From: Nocardioides sp. R-C-SC26
Lineage (GTDB): Bacteria > Actinomycetota > Actinomycetes > Propionibacteriales > Nocardioidaceae
DNA length: 64,000 nucleotides
Reading direction: 5' to 3'
NCBI RefSeq assembly: GCF_021246465.1
Contig: NZ_JAHRHK010000002.1
Location: forward strand, 62,001 to 126,000
The notes beneath the pieces are model-generated. The model was not told the origin of the DNA. It searched no databases and saw only the letters and a program-made list of their open reading frames with translations. Below are positions 25,002-34,040 of this stretch, piece after piece. The translations under genes and the position numbers were made by a program. Every line of letters begins with the position of its first letter. Position 1 is the first letter of the stretch.

Positions 25002-26152
25002 TGGACTTCGACGACTCCGCGGAGGACCTCGCGTTCCGCGAGGAGGTGGGGGCCTGGCTCGACGAGGCGCTCGCCGACATCCCCGACCAGGAGGACCTGC
25101 CTCAGGCCGAGCGCGAGGAGTGGTCGCGGGTCTGGCAGGACCGCCTCTCCGCAGGCGGCTGGGTCGGGCTGAACTGGCCTGTCGAGCACGGCGGTCGCGG
25201 ACTGGACGCCCTCGCGCAGGGGATCTTCAACGAGGAGTGCGCCCGGCGCGGAGCTCCGTACCCGCTCAACGGCGTCGGCACGATGCTCGCCGGACCGACG
25301 ATCCTCACGCACGGCTCCGCCGAGCAGATCGCGCGCTACCTCCCGCCGATCCTGGAGGGTCGGGAGTACTGGTGCCAGGGCTTCTCCGAGCCCGGCTCCG
25401 GGTCCGATCTGGCGAGCCTGCGCACCTCGGCCCGCAAGGTGGACGGCGGGTGGGTGATCAACGGCTCGAAGATCTGGACCTCGAACGCCCACCACGCGAC
25501 CAAATGCATGCTCCTCGCCCGCACCGACGCCGAGGCGACCAAGCACGCCGGCATCACCTACTTCCTGGCCGACATGGACCGCTTCACCGTCCGGTCGCTG
25601 GTGATGATCAACGGGGACACCGAGTTCAACGAGATGTTCCTCGACGACGTGTTCGTCGCCGACGAAGACGTGCTCGGGGGCGTGGGCAAGGGCTGGGGCG
25701 TCGCGCTGACGACGCTCGCCTTCGAGCGCGGCAGCATGGCGCTCAACCTCTGGGTCTGGGCGCGGCAGGCGGTCGACCGCGTCATCGAGATCGCCGCTGA
25801 GACCGGCGCGCTCTCCGACGCGGCCGTGGTCGATGCGATCGGCGCGCTGCACTGCGACGCCGAAGCCGTCCGCGTCGGCTCGATGCGGATGGTCGGGGAG
25901 ACCCAGGCCGGCGGTGTGCCGGGGCCGGAGACCTCCGCGCTCAAGAGCCTGTGGGCCGGTGTCGTGCAGAACGCCAACCGGCTCGCCGTGCAGCTCGACG
26001 TCGCGGGCGGAGTGCTGCTCGACGACCAGGGTGCGGCCTCGCGGATGCGGCGCTACCTGCGCGCGCGGGCCCACACCATCGAGGGCGGCACCGAGGAAGT
26101 CCAGAAGTCGATCCTGGCGGAGCGGGTCCTCGACCTGCCCCGCTCGCGCTGA
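25001..26152 (+). CDS. Acyl-CoA dehydrogenase, catalytic subunit of a probable heteromeric pair
   Basis: 383-aa acyl-CoA dehydrogenase-fold flavoprotein. N-terminal helical domain, FAD-contact segment WCQGFSEPGSGSDLASL and GSKIWTSNAHHA, and C-terminal HTIEGGTEEVQKSILAERVL, which keeps the glutamate at the position of the catalytic base (usual form YEGTSEIQ). It is followed 12 bp later by a shorter, divergent homologue. Actinobacterial steroid degraders use such adjacent unlike subunits as alpha2beta2 enzymes (FadE28/FadE29 type), where one subunit brings the base and both share FAD sites. It would make a 2-enoyl-CoA from the acyl-CoA formed by the preceding synthetase. Confidence 0.88.
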   Translation: MDFDDSAEDLAFREEVGAWLDEALADIPDQEDLPQAEREEWSRVWQDRLSAGGWVGLNWPVEHGGRGLDALAQGIFNEECARRGAPYPLNGVGTMLAGPTILTHGSAEQIARYLPPILEGREYWCQGFSEPGSGSDLASLRTSARKVDGGWVINGSKIWTSNAHHATKCMLLARTDAEATKHAGITYFLADMDRFTVRSLVMINGDTEFNEMFLDDVFVADEDVLGGVGKGWGVALTTLAFERGSMALNLWVWARQAVDRVIEIAAETGALSDAAVVDAIGALHCDAEAVRVGSMRMVGETQAGGVPGPETSALKSLWAGVVQNANRLAVQLDVAGGVLLDDQGAASRMRRYLRARAHTIEGGTEEVQKSILAERVLDLPRSR

Positions 26153-26164
26153 GAGGAGGGCCCG

Positions 26165-27196
26165 GTGCGGGCCACGTTCACCCAGGAGCAGTCAGACCTG
26201 GAGAAGACCGTTCGCAGCGTCGCCGAGGGCGAGCGGGCGCACGCGCGCCATTGCCTGGAGCACGGCTGGAGCGCGCCGGCGTCCGACGCCGGCCTGTTGC
26301 GTGACTTCGCCGTCCTCGGTGTACCCGAGGCCGACGGCGGCGTCGGATCCTCCTTGGTCGACCTGATGATCGCCGTCGAGGCGCTCGGTCGCTGGGCGGT
26401 GCCCTCGCGCCTGTCGGTGCACGCCGCGGCGGTCCAGGCCCTGGTGGGATCCGACGTCGATCTCGAGCCGGCTCTGGAGGGCCGTGAGGTGTGGGCGCTC
26501 GCCGTCGACGAACCGGGCGTGTCCGGCTGGGCCGGGCTGGCCGACAGGGCAGACGCGCCGGCCGCCAAGACCCTCGTGCCCGACATCGGTGCCGACGCCG
26601 TCGTCGCGCTCGGCACCGACGGCGCGCGACTGGTCGACGCGGCCGGTTGTGACTGGACCTCGCGCGAGTCGCTCGACGAAGCGCGTCCGCTGGCCGACGT
26701 CGTGGTCACGGGTGCCGCCCGAGCGAGTGGACCCACGCAGGCCGAGGGGCCGTTGCGCTCGGCGCTCGTCGTCGCTGCCGAGCTCTGCGGACTGACGCAG
26801 GGCGCACTCGCGCTGGCCGGCGACCATGCCCGTTCGCGACAGCAGTTCGGTCGGGTGATCGGTTCCTTCCAGGGCGTCGCCTTCCAGCTCGCCGACGTCG
26901 CCGTCGCGGGCAAGGCTGCCTGGGATCTGACCGTCCACGCCGCCTGGGCGGTGGAGAACGGCCGTCCGGATGCCGCGATCCAAGCCCATGCAGCCAAGGC
27001 TGCAGCGGGCAAGGCCGCCGTCTTCGCAGCGGAGCGGTGCATCCAGGTGCACGGTGGCATGGGCATCACGCGCGAGGCCGACCCGCACCTCTACCTGCGT
27101 CGGGCGTTCGTGCTCGACGCCACGCTCGGTGCCGGCTCGTGGCACCGCCGTCGGGTCGGTGAGCTGCGGATCGCCGCCACCGCGCCCCGCCCCTGA
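26165..27196 (+). CDS. Acyl-CoA dehydrogenase-like subunit (non-catalytic partner)
   Basis: 343-aa acyl-CoA dehydrogenase homologue. The N-terminal half is degenerate and short; the C-terminal half keeps QFGRVIGSFQGV and the FAD-dimer contact CIQVHGGMGITREADPHLYLRRA. No YEGT-like segment with a catalytic glutamate follows, so it likely depends on the upstream subunit for catalysis. GTG 26165 lies after a GAGAGGAGG site. It ends unit IV; the next 92 bp carry operator site 5. Confidence 0.85.
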   Translation: MRATFTQEQSDLEKTVRSVAEGERAHARHCLEHGWSAPASDAGLLRDFAVLGVPEADGGVGSSLVDLMIAVEALGRWAVPSRLSVHAAAVQALVGSDVDLEPALEGREVWALAVDEPGVSGWAGLADRADAPAAKTLVPDIGADAVVALGTDGARLVDAAGCDWTSRESLDEARPLADVVVTGAARASGPTQAEGPLRSALVVAAELCGLTQGALALAGDHARSRQQFGRVIGSFQGVAFQLADVAVAGKAAWDLTVHAAWAVENGRPDAAIQAHAAKAAAGKAAVFAAERCIQVHGGMGITREADPHLYLRRAFVLDATLGAGSWHRRRVGELRIAATAPRP

Positions 27197-27254
27197 CAAC
27201 AGCTCACACACCGCCTGGTGCGTGGCCCTTGCCGTGGCACGCGAAGGCCCGTAA

Positions 27255-27274
27255 CATACCGTCTGGTCGGAATA
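27255..27274 (+). promoter_or_regulatory. Operator-like site 5, unit V
   Basis: CATACCGTCTGGTCGGAATA, 14 bp before GTG 27289, with AATAAT-like -10 bases overlapping its right end and a CGAGGAG ribosome-binding site after it. Same half-sites and spacing as sites 1, 3 and 4. Confidence 0.72.
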
Positions 27275-27288
27275 ATCGAGGAGTCGCT

Positions 27289-28401
27289 GTGAAGTTCGGA
27301 ATCATGAACCTGTTCCCCGCCAACGAGGGTGGCGGGTCGGACCACCAGGTGCTGCGGCAGACGCTGGAGGAGATCCAGCTCGCCGACGAGATCGGCTTCG
27401 ACTCCGTCTGGCTCGCCGAGCACCACTTCTCCACCTACGGCATCCTCGGCAGCCCGCTGAACTTCGGCATGGCCGTTGCCGAGCGCACCAGCCGGATCAC
27501 CATCGGTACCGCCGTCCTGGTGATCCCGCTGCACGATCCGCTGCGTCTCGCCGAGGACATCGCCACCCTCGACGTGCTCACCGGCGGGCGTGTCGCCATC
27601 GGAGTGGGCCGTGGCTACCAGCCGCTGGAGTTCGCCGGCTTCGGCATCCCGCTCGAGGAGTCCAAGACCCGCTACCAGGAGGCGCTGGAGGTGATCCGCC
27701 TCGCGCTGAGCCAGGAGGAGTTCAGCTTCGAGGGCCGCCACTTCCGCTACGACAAGGTGACGACCTACCCGCGCCCCTTCACGCCGGGTGGGCCGCCGAT
27801 CCTGCAGGGCACCGTCTCGCCCGAGAGCTTCGCCGAGCGTGGCGCCGTCGGCGAGCGGATCATCACCTCGCCGAACTTCACGCCTCTGGGCATCATGAAG
27901 AAGAACTACGACCTCTACCGCTCCGCGATGACCGAGCACGGTCACGATATGGCCTCCTACGACCTTCCCTTCATGCAGCAGGTCTGGTGTGGTGAGGGCG
28001 AGGAGGGGCTGCGCCAGGCCGCCCAGGCGGCGCTGACCTACTACAAGTCGGTCGGCAAGGTGATCCCCGGATCGGAGGAGGCGATGGAGAAGGAGAAGGC
28101 CTACTACGAGGCCGTCGCCCGCAACATCGAGCTGCTCACCCTCGAGCAGACCCTCACGCACGGCGGCAACTTCGGCTCTCCCCAGCAGGTCATCGAGACC
28201 ATCGAGATGCTGCGCGACCAGCTCGGCATCACCCACTACATCGGCTGGCTCCGCATCCCGAGTCTGGAGCGCAGCGCGGCCCTCCGTTCGATGGAGATGT
28301 TCGCCGAGCACGTCATCCCGCACTTCCGCGCCCAGGACGAGGCAGCCGCACGGAGCACCAGCGCCGCGGCCGACGAGGCCATGGAAGCGGTCGCGGGGTG
28401 A
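27289..28401 (+). CDS. Luciferase-like (LLM-class) flavin-dependent monooxygenase 1
   Basis: 370-aa bacterial-luciferase-fold oxidoreductase, first gene of unit V. Typical features: KFGIMNLF first strand, DEIGFDSVWLAEHHF, RITIGTAVLVIPLHDPLRLAEDIATLD and GRVAIGVGRGYQPLEF. Such enzymes use FMNH2 (or F420 in some branches) to insert oxygen or oxidise alcohols; type II Baeyer-Villiger monooxygenases of camphor breakdown are examples. The presence of a flavin reductase in unit II supports FMNH2 over F420 (inference). It is longer than the other three copies at its C-terminus (Ala-rich tail). The stop overlaps the next GTG. Confidence 0.87.
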   Translation: MKFGIMNLFPANEGGGSDHQVLRQTLEEIQLADEIGFDSVWLAEHHFSTYGILGSPLNFGMAVAERTSRITIGTAVLVIPLHDPLRLAEDIATLDVLTGGRVAIGVGRGYQPLEFAGFGIPLEESKTRYQEALEVIRLALSQEEFSFEGRHFRYDKVTTYPRPFTPGGPPILQGTVSPESFAERGAVGERIITSPNFTPLGIMKKNYDLYRSAMTEHGHDMASYDLPFMQQVWCGEGEEGLRQAAQAALTYYKSVGKVIPGSEEAMEKEKAYYEAVARNIELLTLEQTLTHGGNFGSPQQVIETIEMLRDQLGITHYIGWLRIPSLERSAALRSMEMFAEHVIPHFRAQDEAAARSTSAAADEAMEAVAG

Positions 28402-29399
28402 AGGTCAGCGTCTTCCTGAGCGCGCAGTTCGACCCGGCCGCGTCGGCGGTCGCGGGTGTGGACGACGTGCTCGCCCAGGCCGTCGCGGCCGAGGCGGGCG
28501 GCTTCGAGTCGGTCATGCTCGGTCACCACTACCTGGCGCAGTCGGCGTTCGTGCAGCCGATCCCGCTCGCGGGCTACCTCGCGCACGCGACGTCACGCGT
28601 GCGCATCGGGTTCGGTGTCCTGCTCGCGCCCCTGCTCAATCCGATCGCGCTCGCGGAGGAGTTGGCCACGCTCGACGTCTTGAGCGACGGCCGGCTGACG
28701 GTCGGGATCGGCGCGGGCTACCGTCGCCGGGAGACCACGGCGTTCGGCGTGGAGTGGGCCGACCGTCTGCAGCGGCTGCGCGACTACGTGCCGATCCTGC
28801 GGGCGCTGTGGAACGGCGAGTCCCACGACCTCGCGGGCAGCTGGGGAGAGGTCCCGGGCGCCTCCCTCGCGCTACGCCCCGTGCAGCCGGGTGGCCCGCC
28901 GCTGTGGATCGGTGCCTTCGCCGAGCCCGCCGTGCGCCGTGCCGCCCGGCTGGACTGCCCGTGGCTGATCGGGCCCAAGGGCAACGAGACCGAGGTCGCC
29001 CAGATGCTCGCCGTCTACCGCGAGACCCTCGCCGAGCACGGGCACTCCGTGGAGCGCGCCTATCCCATGAGCCGGGAGGCGTTCATCGCCGACACCCATG
29101 CCGAGGCGATCGCCTCGGTCCGGCCGCACCTGCAGCGGCAGTACGCGGGCTACAAGTCCTGGGACGACGCCCAGCAGCTCGACCTCGACCGTTACCTGGA
29201 GGAGGACTGCCTGGTGGGCACGGCCAAGGAGGTCGTGCAGAAGCTGCGCCGGTGGGAGTCCGAGCACGGCATCACCGAGGCGTCGCTGCGCCTGCAGTTC
29301 GTCGGTGCCAGCCAGGAGGAGGCCCTGGACCAGATCGCCCGGTTCGGCGCCGACGTGATCCCGCACGTCGCCGAGCAGCCGAGCGGGGTGAGCGCGTGA
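28398..29399 (+). CDS. Luciferase-like (LLM-class) flavin-dependent monooxygenase 2
   Basis: 333 aa, same fold: KVSVFLSAQFD start, EAGGFESVMLGHHYL, RVRIGFGVLLAPLLNPIALAEELATLD, GRLTVGIGAGYRRRE. It is the most divergent of the four, with an altered first strand and HHYL in place of the EHHF-type motif of copy 1. GTG is coupled to the previous stop (GTGA), and its own stop overlaps the acyl-CoA synthetase that follows. Substrate unknown. Confidence 0.86.
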   Translation: MKVSVFLSAQFDPAASAVAGVDDVLAQAVAAEAGGFESVMLGHHYLAQSAFVQPIPLAGYLAHATSRVRIGFGVLLAPLLNPIALAEELATLDVLSDGRLTVGIGAGYRRRETTAFGVEWADRLQRLRDYVPILRALWNGESHDLAGSWGEVPGASLALRPVQPGGPPLWIGAFAEPAVRRAARLDCPWLIGPKGNETEVAQMLAVYRETLAEHGHSVERAYPMSREAFIADTHAEAIASVRPHLQRQYAGYKSWDDAQQLDLDRYLEEDCLVGTAKEVVQKLRRWESEHGITEASLRLQFVGASQEEALDQIARFGADVIPHVAEQPSGVSA

Positions 29400-30979
29400 G
29401 TTCGGGGAGCGCCGAGGTGAACCTCGCCGGGATCCTGGAATCCCGTGCCCGCACGGCACCCGACGCGCTGGGTCTCGCCGGTGAGGACGGCCGCAGCTGG
29501 ACCTTCGCCGAGGCCGACCTGGCGGCCGGCGGCGTGGCCGCGGCGCTCCAGGGAGCCGGGGTCGAGGCCGGGCAGCGGGTGGCGACCTACGTCGCCAACG
29601 GCCCCGAACTGGCGCTACTGCTGCACGGGATCTGGAAGGTCGGCGCCGTGCCGGTCACGATCAGCAGCCTGTACAACGCCCACGAGCTGACCGAGTCCCT
29701 GGTCAAGACCGCGCCCGCACTGGTGCTCGTCGACGACGCCAGGGCCGACGTCGTGGCCGATGCGCTCGCGCGCCCTGAGGTGGAGCACCTTCCGGCACGC
29801 AGCGTGCTCGGCTCGCTGCCCGACGTCGAGGCGCTCGCGTGGTCCAGCCCCACGGCCTGGCCTGCGGTCGAGACGGCTCCGGACGACGAGGCGTGCATCC
29901 TCTTCACCGGCGGCACCAGCGGACGACCGAAGGCCGTGAGCGTCACCCACGGCGGCATTCGCGGCTCCCTGCGTCGGCTGGCGCAGGTCTCCGCCGGTCG
30001 CCCCGACGGCGGGGACGGCCGCGCCGAGGTCGCCCCCAACCTGATCGCGCTGCCGCTCTTCCACAGCGGCGGGCAGCACGCACTGCTGTTCGCCCTCCAC
30101 ATGGGCCGCGGCTGCGTGGTCTGGGAGCGTTTCGGGATCGACCGCCTGCGCGACCTCGCCGAGCGCTACCGGTTCGACAATCTCTTCCTGCTGCCCACGA
30201 TGCTCTACGACGTCGTGCACGCCGAGGAGCAGCTGCCGCTCGACTCCGTGCGTTCGGTACTGGTCGCGGGCCAGGCCCTCAGCTGGGACATCCGCCGTGC
30301 GTTCGAGGAGCGCTACCGCATCCCGATCCTGGTCAACTACGGCTCCACCGAGTCCGGTCACATCGCGGGCTGGAACGGCCGCGACATGAAGGCGGGGCTC
30401 TGGAAGCCGGGCTCGGCCGGTCGCGTGTACCCCGGCGTCGAGCTCGAGGTGCGCGACGACGAGGGTCGGGCCCTCGCGCAGGGCGACACCGGTGAGATCG
30501 TGGTGCGCTCCGAGCTCACCCGTGGCTACGTCGACGACGCCGCGGCCTCAGCCGATCTCGTGCGCGACGGATGGCTGCACACCGGCGACATGGGCTACGT
30601 CGACGACGACGGCGTGCTGTGGCTCGTCGGCCGCAAGCGCGACATGATCAAGTGCGGCGGATTCCAGGTCTGGCCCGAAGAGATCGAGGACGAGCTGCGC
30701 GCGCACCCGGCCGTCCGCGACGTCCGCGTCGTCGGGGTGCCGGACGAGCGTCTGGGCGAGATCCCGGCCGCGCTCGTGGTGCGCGAGGACGCGTCGGCAC
30801 ACGGCTCCGAGGACGATCTGCGCGACCAGCTCGTGGCGTTCGCGCGCGAACGGCTCGCCCACTTCAAGACCCCGCGTCGGGTGGAGTTCGTCGCCGAGCT
30901 CGAGCGCAGCGAGGCCGGGAAGGTCAAGCGGGGCGACGTGCCGGCGTTCAGCGGAGCTGCGACGGGGGAGGGCGCATGA
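29396..30979 (+). CDS. Acyl-CoA synthetase (AMP-forming)
   Basis: 527-aa adenylate-forming ligase embedded among the monooxygenases. Motifs: FTGGTSGRPKA (the usual TSGTTG-x-PKG is modified, with GG for GT and Ala for the last Gly), YGSTESGH, HTGDMGYVDDDG, GRKRDMIKCGGFQVWP and AGKVKRGDV. It is divergent from the other three synthetases of the island. Linking an acid to CoA between two monooxygenase genes suggests oxygenation of a CoA ester, or activation of the acid released by oxidative ring or side-chain cleavage. Confidence 0.86.
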   Translation: MSSGSAEVNLAGILESRARTAPDALGLAGEDGRSWTFAEADLAAGGVAAALQGAGVEAGQRVATYVANGPELALLLHGIWKVGAVPVTISSLYNAHELTESLVKTAPALVLVDDARADVVADALARPEVEHLPARSVLGSLPDVEALAWSSPTAWPAVETAPDDEACILFTGGTSGRPKAVSVTHGGIRGSLRRLAQVSAGRPDGGDGRAEVAPNLIALPLFHSGGQHALLFALHMGRGCVVWERFGIDRLRDLAERYRFDNLFLLPTMLYDVVHAEEQLPLDSVRSVLVAGQALSWDIRRAFEERYRIPILVNYGSTESGHIAGWNGRDMKAGLWKPGSAGRVYPGVELEVRDDEGRALAQGDTGEIVVRSELTRGYVDDAAASADLVRDGWLHTGDMGYVDDDGVLWLVGRKRDMIKCGGFQVWPEEIEDELRAHPAVRDVRVVGVPDERLGEIPAALVVREDASAHGSEDDLRDQLVAFARERLAHFKTPRRVEFVAELERSEAGKVKRGDVPAFSGAATGEGA

Positions 30980-31986
30980 CGTCGCCGTCGGGTGAGGGCA
31001 TGCGCTTCGGGATCATGGCCTCGCACCAGTACCCGCACGCCGACGATCTCGGTGCGCACCTACGCGACCTCTTCGGGACGGTGGAGCTGGCCGCGGAGCT
31101 GGGCTACGACTCGGTGTGGACGATCAACCACTTCCAGTCCAACCTCGCCACCCCTCAGCCGATCTCGATGATGGCGAGCCTGATCCCCTACTCGGGCGAG
31201 ATGACCCTGGGCACCGGCATCCTCCTGCTGCCGCTCTTCCACCCCGTGCACGTCGCCGAGGAGTTCGCCACGCTCGACCACCTCTCCGGGGGCCGTGTCG
31301 TGCTCGGTGTCGGGGCGGGCTACCGCGAGAACGAGTTCGCCGCGTTCGGCATCGATCCCGACTCCCGCTTCCGCCGGCTCGACGAGAGCCTGCGCCTGAT
31401 CCGGGACTTGTGGAGCGGTGAGCCGGTCACCAGCGACGGCGAGTTCTATCCACTCCAGGACGCCACCATCGGGATCCGGCCGCTCACGCCTGGCGGGCCC
31501 CCGATCTGGGTGGGCGCCGGCGGCAAGAAGGCCGTGCGGCGAGCCGCGCGGCTGGGCGATGCCTGGTACGCCCCGGGCAACTCGCCGAGCAAGCGGTTCC
31601 TGCCCGAGCACGTGGAGATCTACGACGAGGCCCTCGTCGAGGCCGGCAAGGATCCGGCCCGCGTCGAGCGTCCCGTCGGCGTGGAGCTCTACTGCGCACC
31701 GACCACCGAGCGGGCGGTCGACGTCGCCCTGCCGCACGCGCGCACCGAGTACTCCACCTACGCCGAGTACCCGGCGCTGCGCTGGCAGCGCGACCGGTTC
31801 GACGAACTGGTGGTCAACACCCTGCTGCTCGGCTCGCCCGACGCGCTGATCGAGCGGATCGGCGCGCTGCGCGACCTGGGGTTCAACCACCTGATCTTCC
31901 GGCCGGGCTGGCTCGGCATGCCTGCGGAGCAGGTGCGCGCATCCCTGAGGCTCTTCGCGACCGAGGTGTTCCCCGCCTTCCGCTGA
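30976..31986 (+). CDS. Luciferase-like (LLM-class) flavin-dependent monooxygenase 3
   Basis: 336-aa luciferase-fold protein: RFGIMASHQYPHADDL, ELGYDSVWTINHFQS, LGTGILLLPLFHPVHVAEEFATLD and GRVVLGVGAGYRENEFAAFGI. It is closely related to copy 4 (33060) in the N-terminal half, sharing the HQY-x4-DD, TPQP and GTGIL-x-LPL-x-HPVH-x-AEE segments, so these two look like an old tandem duplication split by a crotonase gene. ATG overlaps the synthetase stop. Confidence 0.87.
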   Translation: MTSPSGEGMRFGIMASHQYPHADDLGAHLRDLFGTVELAAELGYDSVWTINHFQSNLATPQPISMMASLIPYSGEMTLGTGILLLPLFHPVHVAEEFATLDHLSGGRVVLGVGAGYRENEFAAFGIDPDSRFRRLDESLRLIRDLWSGEPVTSDGEFYPLQDATIGIRPLTPGGPPIWVGAGGKKAVRRAARLGDAWYAPGNSPSKRFLPEHVEIYDEALVEAGKDPARVERPVGVELYCAPTTERAVDVALPHARTEYSTYAEYPALRWQRDRFDELVVNTLLLGSPDALIERIGALRDLGFNHLIFRPGWLGMPAEQVRASLRLFATEVFPAFR

Positions 31987-32080
31987 CACCGGGTGCCCCT
32001 GCACCCGCACCCGGCGAGCGACCCGTCGCCCGCCGTCTCGACCCACCCCTGGCACCACCCGACACGAGTGAGGAAACGAC

Positions 32081-33052
32081 GTGAAGAAGACCGAGGCAGA
32101 GCTGCTGGAGAACCAGTGGGACGTGGAGAACATGGAGGTCGACCCCGAGGTGCTCGCGCGCTACGTCACCTACGACGTCGACGAGAAGAGGTCGGTCGCG
32201 ACGATCACCTTCGACCGCCCCGAGCGCCTCAACGCGATCCCGGTCGCCGCCTTCGAGCGGGTCGGCGACCTGGTGCGCGAGGCCGAGGCCGACGACCGCG
32301 TCAAGGTCATCGTGTTCAAGGGGAACGGGGACCACTTCGGCACCGGGGCCGACGCCGCGGAGCTCGGCCACTACATCGGCTACAAGTCGGGCACGGACAA
32401 GGCCTCGCGCCGTCGTCCGGCCCAGCGCCAGCGGATCCTGCCGGACCGCAACGTCCTGAGCTCGGGCTTCACCAGGCCCATCGTGGAGTCGCTCAAGGCC
32501 ACGATCTGCCAGGTGCAGGGCTACTGCTACGGCGGGCACTTCCAGATCGCGCTGTCGGCCGACATCGTCATCGCGACGCCGGACGCCAAGTTCACCCACC
32601 CGGCGTTCCGGTACCTCGGCCCGGGCCCGCAGGACATGTACCACTGGATCGAGAAGATGGGCCTGACGACGATGAAGGACGTCATGCTCACCATGCGCGC
32701 GATCGGTGCCGAGGAAGGCGAGCGGAAGGGCCTGGTCACCAAGGTCGTCGAGCACGACGAGTTGGAGAAGTGGGTCGACGACTACGCCGACGCCATCGCG
32801 GTCATGCCGCTGGACTCGCTGATGATGGGCAAGTCGATGATGCAGATCGTGATGGAGGCGCGCGGCAAGGGCCTGGGCTCGATGACCGGCTGGGTCGGTC
32901 ACGGCTGGGCCACCAACGCCTCGTTCGACGAGGGCGACTGGAACTTCCTCAAGGAGCGGCGCGACAAGGGGGTCAGCCAGGCGCTGGCCGACCGCGACCG
33001 ACTGGTGGCCCCCTACTTCCGCCTCAGCGACGACCGCTCCCAGGAGGCGTGA
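32081..33052 (+). CDS. Atypical crotonase with inserted basic loop
   Basis: 323-aa crotonase-fold protein, longer than the usual 255-270. A 30-residue N-terminal extension precedes VATITFDRPERLNAIP. The first oxyanion segment is HFGTGADAAELG, followed by a basic insertion around SRRRPAQRQRILPDRN, then CQVQGYCYGGHFQIALSADI. Both usual catalytic glutamates are replaced: Gln at the Glu144 position and Ala in HPAFRYLG at the Glu164 position. It is unlikely to be a hydratase; a decarboxylase, C-C hydrolase or ring-opening activity is possible. GTG 32081 has a GAGGAAAC site. A 94-bp gap before it shows no operator. Confidence 0.8.
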   Translation: MKKTEAELLENQWDVENMEVDPEVLARYVTYDVDEKRSVATITFDRPERLNAIPVAAFERVGDLVREAEADDRVKVIVFKGNGDHFGTGADAAELGHYIGYKSGTDKASRRRPAQRQRILPDRNVLSSGFTRPIVESLKATICQVQGYCYGGHFQIALSADIVIATPDAKFTHPAFRYLGPGPQDMYHWIEKMGLTTMKDVMLTMRAIGAEEGERKGLVTKVVEHDELEKWVDDYADAIAVMPLDSLMMGKSMMQIVMEARGKGLGSMTGWVGHGWATNASFDEGDWNFLKERRDKGVSQALADRDRLVAPYFRLSDDRSQEA

Positions 33053-33059
33053 GTCGGCC

Positions 33060-34040
33060 GTGCGTTTCGGCATCCTGCTCGACCACCAGTACGAGCGCGA
33101 GGACGACGTCGGCAGGCGTGCCGGCGAGCTCATCGAGTTCGCCCAGCACATCCGCGACCTCGGCTACGACTCCCTCTTCGGCATCCATCACTACCTCTCC
33201 TCGCTGCGTACCCCGCAGCCGCTGCCGTTGCTCTCGCGGCTCATCGACCACACCGGGTCGATGCAGCTGGGCACCGGGATCCTGATCCTCCCGCTCGGTC
33301 ACCCGGTGCACTGGGCCGAGGAGATCGCCACCATCGATCAGATGTCGGGTGGCCGGTTCGTGCTCGGTATCGGGTCCGGTTACCGGGAGGACGAGTTCGC
33401 CTCGTTCGGCGTGGAGAGGCGCACGCGGGTCTCGCGCATGAACGAGGCGCTCTCGGTGATGCAGCAGCTGTGGACCGGAGAGCCCGTGCACCACCAGGGC
33501 AAGCACTTCGCTCTCGACGGCGTCCGCTGCAGCGTGGTGCCGGCGCAGGCCGAGATCCCGGTCTGGGTCGGTGCCAACGGGCCGATCGGCATCAAGCGGA
33601 TCGCCGGGCAGGGCCTGCCGTGGCTGGCGCCGAGCAACGTGCGCCGCAACTGGGCCGTCGGCAATCTCGCCGACTACCGCGCGCAGCTCGCCGAGGCCGG
33701 TCACGACGAGCAGGGCATGACCTTCCCGATCCACCGCGACCTGTGCGTGGCGGACTCCTTCGACCAGGCATGGGAGATCGCCGGCGAGGGCGTGCAGCGC
33801 TCCTACCAGGAGTACGTGCAGTACGGGATGGACTACTTCGAGTCGCAGTGGGAGGGCATCAAGCACAAGGCGCTCTTCTTCGGGTCGCCCGACGACATCG
33901 CCGCCAAGGTGGCCGACTTCGCCGACGCCGGCTACAACCACTTCGTCTTCCGGGCGCAGTGGCTCGGGCTCCCGATCGAGCGCAGCATCGAGATCGTGGA
34001 GCGGTTCGCCCGCGAGGTCATGCCGAGGTTCCGCCCGTGA
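33060..34040 (+). CDS. Luciferase-like (LLM-class) flavin-dependent monooxygenase 4
   Basis: 326 aa: RFGILLDHQYEREDDVG, DLGYDSLFGIHHYLSSL, LGTGILILPLGHPVHWAEEIATID and GRFVLGIGSGYREDEFASFGV. The C-terminal NHFVFRAQWLGLPIERSIEIVERFAREVMPRFRP parallels the end of copy 3. GTG 33060 lies 7 bp after the crotonase stop and its stop overlaps the VOC gene start. It belongs to unit V. Confidence 0.87.
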   Translation: MRFGILLDHQYEREDDVGRRAGELIEFAQHIRDLGYDSLFGIHHYLSSLRTPQPLPLLSRLIDHTGSMQLGTGILILPLGHPVHWAEEIATIDQMSGGRFVLGIGSGYREDEFASFGVERRTRVSRMNEALSVMQQLWTGEPVHHQGKHFALDGVRCSVVPAQAEIPVWVGANGPIGIKRIAGQGLPWLAPSNVRRNWAVGNLADYRAQLAEAGHDEQGMTFPIHRDLCVADSFDQAWEIAGEGVQRSYQEYVQYGMDYFESQWEGIKHKALFFGSPDDIAAKVADFADAGYNHFVFRAQWLGLPIERSIEIVERFAREVMPRFRP

